From IMG/VR virus record IMGVR_UViG_3300019880_000035, positions 1 to 24,729 of that record: a stretch of 24,729 nucleotides of DNA. One strand, 5' to 3'. Below the pieces are notes generated by a model. It saw nothing but the letters and a program-made list of their open reading frames with translations. It was not told the DNA's origin and searched no databases. Both the position numbers and the translations under genes were made by a program. The DNA comes from a virus. This document shows positions 20,502 through 24,729 of this stretch, one piece after another. Each line of letters begins with the position of its first letter. Position 1 is the first letter of the stretch.

Positions 20502-20677
20502 TATGGATTAAGACGCAGGTAAGTCGTATTGTTCGTTATTGTGATAGTTGTCGTCGTCCTATAGAGATAGGAGAATATTACGAACGTCACACAGCAAGTC
20601 CACACCATGACGATCTAGAAAATCAATTTTGGTGGCATTTAGATAAGTGTATGTTTTGTATTGATGCAACTAAGTAG
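20498..20677 (+). CDS. Small zinc-finger protein
   Basis: 59 residues, ATGA-coupled. Two CxxC pairs, C15/C18 (CDSCRRPIEIGEYY) and C51/C54 (KCMFCIDA), flank an acidic, His-containing loop, a treble-clef or LIM-like arrangement. The first half has the 'CDxCxxxIxxGExY' signature of small phage zinc proteins. The gene ends nine bases before the TTG start of the next gene. Confidence 0.75.
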   Translation: MIWIKTQVSRIVRYCDSCRRPIEIGEYYERHTASPHHDDLENQFWWHLDKCMFCIDATK

Positions 20678-20686
20678 GAGAGAAAC

Positions 20687-21466
20687 TTGGAAATAACTGA
20701 GAAAATAAAACATCTAAACCGAGAACAACTTGACGCAATCGTAACTGCACGTAGAGCGGTATCTGTTACTGAATTTGTTTCAGTTAACGGAAAGGCCCGA
20801 GCAGCGTGTATTCAACGACATTATGGATGGCAAGATCAATTACTGAAATTTACCAATGCTTCCATAGAAGCTTCAGTTAGATCAAAGATTGGAAATGCCA
20901 TAAGTACCGCAGCAATCGTGTCAGCGTTTGAAGCAATGGGACTTGGAATTATCGCCAAGACTGATCTTGAATTAGACGAATACGACACAATCATTAGTCC
21001 TGTTATTTCGGCATTTCCTGAATTAGTTGTTCTTAAACAAGATTGGACTGTTGTTCCATTAGAACAAAATAAAGGATGGAGGCCAGCCGTTCAATATCAA
21101 CCACCACCTATGGAAACTCGTGGAATAACAGAAAAGAAGGGTCGTCCATATCGCAGACACGAAGATTTAGAAACGGCAGTTGCAGATGCGGCGGCAGCAG
21201 ATATTAATGATATCATGGCCGCTCTCAAACCCAAGAATAAAGAACCAGAAAAGAAATTAACGGGGGCAGAAGCTATCGCTGCAATGCTTGCTGCTATAAA
21301 GAAACCAGAAGAAAAGATAATTGCAATTCCCGATAATTCACAAGTTCCTGTATTTGAAACTGTTGCAGAGATACTGGAAATAGAAGTAGTTTCCGATCCC
21401 CAACCTAAGAAGAAATTCACGACAGAAGAAATGCTTAAAATGATGCAACCAAAGAAGTTAATATAA
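20687..21466 (+). CDS. Unrecognised protein with low-complexity C-terminus
   Basis: 259 residues from TTG 20687, preceded by TAGGAGAGAAAC. The N-terminal 125 residues look folded (VTARRAVSVTEFVSVNGKAR, then IGNAISTAAIVSAFEAMGLG and TIISPVISAFPELVVLKQDW). Then come a Pro-rich linker, a basic KKGRPYRR segment, and a long Ala/Lys/Glu-rich helix region that ends with a short motif-like FTTEEMLKMMQPKK. No known domain is seen. Its architecture, a folded part plus a flexible tail, suits a protein that ties partners together. Confidence 0.75.
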   Translation: MEITEKIKHLNREQLDAIVTARRAVSVTEFVSVNGKARAACIQRHYGWQDQLLKFTNASIEASVRSKIGNAISTAAIVSAFEAMGLGIIAKTDLELDEYDTIISPVISAFPELVVLKQDWTVVPLEQNKGWRPAVQYQPPPMETRGITEKKGRPYRRHEDLETAVADAAAADINDIMAALKPKNKEPEKKLTGAEAIAAMLAAIKKPEEKIIAIPDNSQVPVFETVAEILEIEVVSDPQPKKKFTTEEMLKMMQPKKLI

Positions 21467-21651
21467 TGATTGTTCAAGAACTTCTTGAACGTCTTAGAAT
21501 AGCTGACCCTAAACTTCCAATAGAAATCTTAGACGTATCAGGTCGAGGATTAAAATTGGAAATTACCGATGGTAAGTGGGCTATACAAGTCGGAAGTACA
21601 GCCGTATTTATTCGTATAGATGAAAAAATAAGGGAAAAAAGGTATGTGTAA
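21466..21651 (+). CDS. Small unrecognised protein
   Basis: 61 residues, TAATG start. It opens MIVQELLERLRIADPKLPIEI, then runs through strands (RGLKLEITDGKWAIQVGS, AVFIRID). The same order, helix then strand, is seen at 835-1005 and 15447-15680, so it may belong with them. It overlaps the next gene by 8 bases. Confidence 0.7.
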   Translation: MIVQELLERLRIADPKLPIEILDVSGRGLKLEITDGKWAIQVGSTAVFIRIDEKIREKRYV

Positions 21652-21904
21652 AGGATGCGTTAAGGCAGTCGAGGATTATTTTCCAGATTGTCCAGATAAG
21701 GAATATGGAAACTTTCTTTTTTCAGCAACTCCATTTCCATTTGGCGATGCTTCGACTACTCGTATGCACCTTAAAGAAGCAAAGGATGCTGGTTGCAAAA
21801 CGTGGAAAGAAGCAATCACTTATGCCAATGAACACTTTGATGATTCAATGAAAAGTCTCAAAGAACTAGAAAAGAAAAAGAATAAGAGTATCTTGCAGTT
21901 GTGA
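21644..21904 (+). CDS. Small cysteine-bearing protein
   Basis: 86 residues from ATG 21644, overlapping the upstream gene. C2 and C5 (MCKGCVKAV) form a CxxC at the very N-terminus; C16 and C51 may add ligands. The rest is acidic and helical (TWKEAITYANEHFDDSMKSL) with a Lys-rich end. It ends in a GTGA overlap with a 25-residue membrane peptide. Confidence 0.65.
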   Translation: MCKGCVKAVEDYFPDCPDKEYGNFLFSATPFPFGDASTTRMHLKEAKDAGCKTWKEAITYANEHFDDSMKSLKELEKKKNKSILQL

Positions 21905-21978
21905 TATTCTTCCTTTATTGTATTGCTGTGTGGATTTGGCTTCTGATGCATCCACATTGGAGTGAAGAAGAACAATGA
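21901..21978 (+). CDS. 25-residue membrane micropeptide
   Basis: GTG at 21901 to TGA at 21978. The product begins IFFLYCIAVWIWLLM, a short membrane helix, and ends HPHWSEEEQ. The start is in a GTGA overlap with the upstream gene and the stop overlaps the next ATG (ATGA), so it exactly fills the gap. This tight fit argues for a real gene rather than chance. Possible roles include a membrane-acting toxin or regulator, but none is supported. Confidence 0.55.
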   Translation: MIFFLYCIAVWIWLLMHPHWSEEEQ

Positions 21979-22361
21979 GAGTTCAAATTTTTCGTAAGAA
22001 ATTAGCAAACGGCCACCATGAAACCCGCGTTCAAGTAAATGATTCGTTTTGGTTTGCGACCGGAAGTAACGATAAGGCATCGGATACTGGACTTCTTCTT
22101 TTTCTAGCAGAGGAATTCGCAAGGGCGCAATTAACAATTAAAGAAAGAGATGTGAGAATGAATGACTACTCCTGTCCTGAATGTAAGGGAACTGGAGAAA
22201 CCCTAATAGGTTTTCCTAAAATGTCCTGTTATTTTTGCAATGGAACCGGACGACTTCCTGATCGTAGAAGTAAAACAATAAGCGATAGACGAAAGTATGA
22301 CAGCCCCGGTATGGAACGTCGTAAGAATTTCACGTTTACAGATAGGAGAAGAAAGATATGA
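21975..22361 (+). CDS. DnaJ-type zinc-motif protein
   Basis: 128 residues, ATGA-coupled. After an N-terminal domain of about 60 residues it carries two CxxCxGxG motifs, CPECKGTG (C67, C70) and CYFCNGTG (C85, C88), together one zinc site as in the DnaJ cysteine-rich region. No J domain is present. The tail repeats an Arg-rich unit three or four times (PDRRSK, SDRRKYD, MERRKNF, TDRRRK), which suggests RNA or DNA binding. The LexA-like protein at 7266 carries one copy of the same zinc motif. Confidence 0.75.
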   Translation: MRVQIFRKKLANGHHETRVQVNDSFWFATGSNDKASDTGLLLFLAEEFARAQLTIKERDVRMNDYSCPECKGTGETLIGFPKMSCYFCNGTGRLPDRRSKTISDRRKYDSPGMERRKNFTFTDRRRKI

Positions 22362-22675
22362 TTACTGGATTTCAACTTGATGTTTCTTCAGATGAACTTA
22401 AGAATCATCTCCAGATTAAAGCTGACTACCACAAGGGAAAGGCTGAGTCTTATGGACGGCAATTAGAAGGTGTTACAAAATTAATGAGCGACGAACCGAA
22501 TGCCGGTTTGGGACAAACTGTTAATGCAGATACTGGCTTGCATAATCAATATAGAAGTCATGCTCAAAGAGCTTCATTTTTTAAGTTCTGTGCAGATCAT
22601 ATTTTACCTAACGAAACTTATCGATTAACTGAAGAGAATTTAATTAAACTAGAATTTGTAGAGAGATTCTTTTAA
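22358..22675 (+). CDS. Unrecognised helical protein
   Basis: 105 residues, ATGA-coupled with GATAGGAG ahead of it. The sequence is largely helical (SSDELKNHLQIKADYHKGKA) with a polar centre and an aromatic end (SFFKFCADHI, FVERFF). No motif is known. It ends in a TAATG overlap. Confidence 0.7.
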   Translation: MITGFQLDVSSDELKNHLQIKADYHKGKAESYGRQLEGVTKLMSDEPNAGLGQTVNADTGLHNQYRSHAQRASFFKFCADHILPNETYRLTEENLIKLEFVERFF

Positions 22676-22917
22676 TGATTAAGGTAGAAGTCATCCGTAA
22701 AATTCAATCCTATACATTAGGAATAGGCGGTACAGGTACGATTGATTGGGAAGTTTTACTTGAGTGTGGACATACTAAAATAGCGACCTCTCAACAATTA
22801 CAAACTAATACATTTCTCCTTGAAACGGAATGTGCCGAATGCGAGAAAATGGCGACCCGCGATTTAGAGCAATTTCACGTACCAGAAAAACAAACTTCAA
22901 AAACGAGGACATACTAA
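22675..22917 (+). CDS. Small protein with possible zinc site
   Basis: 80 residues, TAATG start. Strands predominate (IKVEVIRKIQSYTLG, DWEVLLECGHTKIAT). C31-x-H33 (ECGHTK) and C53/C56 (ECAECEKM) fit a zinc ribbon. The tail is polar. It ends in a TAATG overlap with the second MazG-like gene. Confidence 0.65.
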   Translation: MIKVEVIRKIQSYTLGIGGTGTIDWEVLLECGHTKIATSQQLQTNTFLLETECAECEKMATRDLEQFHVPEKQTSKTRTY

Positions 22918-23291
22918 TGCCAACATTAAGTTCGTATCAAGCACGACACAAAGAATGGTCAGAGAAAAACTTTCCTAACGAAACTTGGCAAGATGTTCTC
23001 ATGGGAGTCGTGGAAGAAGTAGGTGAATTAAATCACTATCTCTTAAAGCAGAAACAAAAGATTCGCGGAACTTACGAGGAACACGAAGCTGGTGCCAAAG
23101 ATTCAGTTGGAGATATCATGGTATATCTAATGCATGTTTGTACTTTGCGAGGATGGGATATGGAAACTATCTTCCAGAAAACAGTCGAGCATGTATTGAC
23201 TCGGGAGTGGGTTGTAGACCCCTTGACTGGCGTAACTGGAATGAAATCAAATACTGAAATTCATTCAGATACGGTAGTTGGAAATCCATGA
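22917..23291 (+). CDS. Second MazG-like pyrophosphohydrolase
   Basis: 124 residues from ATG 22917 in a TAATG overlap. MazG-like acids are visible: MGVVEEVGELNHYL with E33, E34 and E37, and AKDSVGDIMVYLMHV with D62 and D66. The tail beyond TREW is not part of the core fold. It is only distantly related to the MazG-like protein at 17952, so the pair is probably not a recent duplication. It should hydrolyse a nucleoside triphosphate or a related nucleotide; the substrate cannot be told. Confidence 0.83.
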   Translation: MPTLSSYQARHKEWSEKNFPNETWQDVLMGVVEEVGELNHYLLKQKQKIRGTYEEHEAGAKDSVGDIMVYLMHVCTLRGWDMETIFQKTVEHVLTREWVVDPLTGVTGMKSNTEIHSDTVVGNP

Positions 23292-23482
23292 AGCGATTAG
23301 AAGCGGCGTTTCTTCTCTTAAAAATATGTCCCAAATGTGGGTCAAACTGTAGTGTTCAAGGACTTGTCTTATGGTGTCCCATACATCAAATTATTTACAC
23401 CGGAACAATAGTTGCATTATGGAATGCACTCGATCCGCCCAAGGGAGCATATGAAGAAAACAGCAAGTACGAACAAGTCTAG
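23288..23482 (+). CDS. Small zinc-ribbon protein
   Basis: 64 residues, ATGA-coupled. CPKCGSNC (C14, C17, C21) followed by CPIH (C30, H33) makes a compact zinc ribbon near the N-terminus. The middle (TGTIVALWNALDPPKG) is a helix. It overlaps the next gene by 32 bases in another frame. Confidence 0.7.
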   Translation: MKRLEAAFLLLKICPKCGSNCSVQGLVLWCPIHQIIYTGTIVALWNALDPPKGAYEENSKYEQV

Positions 23483-23807
23483 TATTCAAAATTACAATCC
23501 CCACGCAAAGCCTATTAGATTTAAAAGATTAACTTTGGAAACTGAGGATGGAGTAATCTTTGAAGTGCCGGGATTACAAATAAGAGAAATGAGCGTAACT
23601 ACTCCTATGGAGATGACTGATGGCCCCGGCGTTCCTAAAGGTCAATTTATTAAAACCGTCGGCCCCCAAGAAGTAACGATTGTATTTCAGACTTTTGGTA
23701 TCAATTGGCCTAACCGTACGAAATACGCAGTAGAGGAAGAGATTAGAAATCTAACTCCTAAATCTCTACAGTTACCACCACCTAAGCAGTTACCAGAACA
23801 CAAATGA
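23451..23807 (+). CDS. First of two tandem paralogous beta-rich proteins
   Basis: 118 residues from ATG 23451, with AAGGGAG ahead of it; an upstream ATG at 23412 has no such site. After a basic lead it has FKRLTLETEDGVIFEVPGLQ, SVTTPMEMTDGP and GPQEVTIVFQTFG, and ends in PPPKQLPEHK. The next gene has the same order and the same C-terminal PKQL...LPEHK element, so the two arose by duplication. The fold is probably a small beta-sandwich. Function unknown. Confidence 0.75.
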   Translation: MKKTASTNKSSIQNYNPHAKPIRFKRLTLETEDGVIFEVPGLQIREMSVTTPMEMTDGPGVPKGQFIKTVGPQEVTIVFQTFGINWPNRTKYAVEEEIRNLTPKSLQLPPPKQLPEHK

Positions 23808-24097
23808 GTTACATTAAAAAGTTAACTATAGAATTCGAAGATAGCGAGGGCAATGTTGTATCTACTGATATAGATGGAGTCTACGTTACCTCAATTGATA
23901 TAAATAGACCAATGGACTATTTCTTTGCGCGTGATAGATTCATTCCACACGGCCCTGATGAAATCACAATTAAGATGCTGGCGTATGGCGATGCATGGGT
24001 TGGCGCTACGGTTAGACCACAAAGAAATATAACGCCAACACCTAAGCAATTAACTACTTCTCTAAGGCAACTACCGGAACACAAAGATGACAAGTAG
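23804..24097 (+). CDS. Second of two tandem paralogous beta-rich proteins
   Basis: 97 residues, ATGA-coupled. Matching elements are IKKLTIEFEDSEGNVVSTDI, TSIDINRPMDYFF and HGPDEITIKMLAYGDAW, then TPKQL and RQLPEHKDDK. It lacks the basic N-terminal lead of its upstream copy. The duplicated C-terminal motif LPEHK is the best conserved part and could be a binding tail. Function unknown. Confidence 0.75.
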   Translation: MSYIKKLTIEFEDSEGNVVSTDIDGVYVTSIDINRPMDYFFARDRFIPHGPDEITIKMLAYGDAWVGATVRPQRNITPTPKQLTTSLRQLPEHKDDK

Positions 24098-24434
24098 ACA
24101 CGAATGTAAATATTGGCAACTTAATTTAAAATATCATTATCGACATTGTAGGTTTTGTGGAAGATACCAGTATGACTATGGTGGAGTTTGGAAAGATCAG
24201 ATAACCTTTGAACAATTTATAAATCGCTTTGCAAAACTAGGCGGAACTACAGTATCTGAAAAAGAATGTGATATTCAAATTAAAGCAGGTGCATTTTTTG
24301 AATTCAATTCATACGAGGCTTGGGGGGCCGCAATTTTTGTAACAATTAATAGTATTCCATATGGCCCGTTTACAAATTTAAATCATGCCATGTGGAATAT
24401 AGAAACAGAAAGAAACAAGATACCACCTAAATGA
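24087..24434 (+). CDS. Small zinc-containing protein
   Basis: 115 residues from ATG 24087, overlapping the upstream gene by 11 bases. The N-terminus holds H5, C7, H17, H20, C21 and C24 (HECKYW, YHYRHCRFCGRYQ), probably one zinc site. The rest alternates strands and helices (EQFINRFAKLGGTTVSE, AGAFFEFNSYEAWGAAIFVT). No family is recognised. It ends in an ATGA overlap. Confidence 0.7.
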   Translation: MTSRHECKYWQLNLKYHYRHCRFCGRYQYDYGGVWKDQITFEQFINRFAKLGGTTVSEKECDIQIKAGAFFEFNSYEAWGAAIFVTINSIPYGPFTNLNHAMWNIETERNKIPPK

Positions 24435-24697
24435 TAGATCAAGAAGAGAGGAATAAACGTAAGCAAAAGTGGATGGCTCATGGATTCGGTATAGCCAAAC
24501 GCTTTAGAGAATCAGGCGAAACCATTGGAAATATAATGGCTTCAGTAAGTGTAAATGAGATAGCAGAATTCGACGGATATACTGCTGTGCTTGAAGAACT
24601 AGAAACTACATTGCATGAGTGTGGAATAGCTGCATTTAGTGAGAAATTCCTCATTTTCATGCTCTTGAATGCAAGAATCCCTAATCCCAAGGGCTGA
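24431..24697 (+). CDS. Unrecognised helical protein
   Basis: 88 residues, ATGA-coupled. A basic start (ERNKRKQKWMAHGFG) leads to helices (AKRFRESGETIGNIMASVSV and YTAVLEELETTLHECGIAAF). It is the last gene in the window. The remaining 32 bases (24698-24729) are G-rich and too short to interpret. Confidence 0.65.
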   Translation: MIDQEERNKRKQKWMAHGFGIAKRFRESGETIGNIMASVSVNEIAEFDGYTAVLEELETTLHECGIAAFSEKFLIFMLLNARIPNPKG

Positions 24698-24729
24698 TAT
24701 AAGTCAGGGGGTCGCGTGAGGGGCTGAGA

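Noticed and set aside
21097-21477. Ala/Ser-rich minus-strand frame within 20687-21466
   Set aside because: It is the complement of an Ala/Lys/Glu-rich region, which often leaves the opposite frame open by chance.
1-24729. CRISPR array, insertion sequence or integrase
   Set aside because: No regularly spaced direct repeats, terminal inverted repeats, transposase or integrase motifs were seen. The HTH protein at 13234-13566 looks excisionase-like, but that fold alone does not show a temperate phage.

Overview
The window looks like the early (replication, recombination and nucleotide metabolism) region of a tailed bacteriophage with an AT-rich genome. About 60 mostly small genes are packed almost without gaps on the + strand. 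Most junctions are ATGA, TAATG or GTGA overlaps, ribosome binding sites are strong (the form AGGAGAGAAA recurs), and there is one phage tRNA. No structural, packaging, lysis or integrase gene is visible. The host cannot be read directly. Several hints fit a low-GC actinobacterium: promoters of the TTGACA...TAnnnT type, two minus-strand genes that lack a Shine-Dalgarno site and start next to a -10 box, and small zinc-binding proteins of styles I associate with actinobacteriophages. This host call is an inference.

Layout. 1-5.4 kb: small zinc proteins, tRNA-Leu(UAA), a DUF6011-like zinc protein, a SWIM zinc-finger protein and a large SNF2-type helicase. Two long untranslated leaders (1006-1120 and 2122-2307) share a folded RNA design. 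5.4-8.3 kb: a third structured leader, unrecognised genes, an isolated minus-strand gene with its own terminator, a LexA-type DNA-binding protein and an HD hydrolase of the RelA/SpoT type. 8.3-8.54 kb: a GC-rich gene-free island ending in a near-ideal terminator, directly in front of the recombination genes. 8.5-13.3 kb: ERF single-strand annealing protein, a Cas4/RecB-like nuclease with a likely Fe-S cluster, and a membrane pair (51-aa membrane peptide plus SPFH/prohibitin-like protein). 13.2-14.9 kb: a minus-strand HTH gene head-to-head with a DnaB helicase gene. 14.9-20.7 kb: small zinc proteins, HNH nuclease, SSB, MazG-like protein, SNase-like nuclease, RusA resolvase with an added zinc finger, and a SLOG/DUF2493 protein. 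20.7-24.7 kb: mostly unrecognised small genes, a second MazG-like protein, a DnaJ-type zinc protein, a 25-aa membrane peptide and a tandem pair of diverged duplicates.

Together DnaB, SSB, SNF2, ERF, the Cas4-like nuclease, RusA, HNH and SNase make a replication-recombination module without a visible polymerase or primase. The HD hydrolase, two MazG-like proteins and the SLOG protein suggest interference with host nucleotide pools or alarmones. The least explained signals are the repeated leader RNA and the GC-rich island with its attenuator-like terminator.
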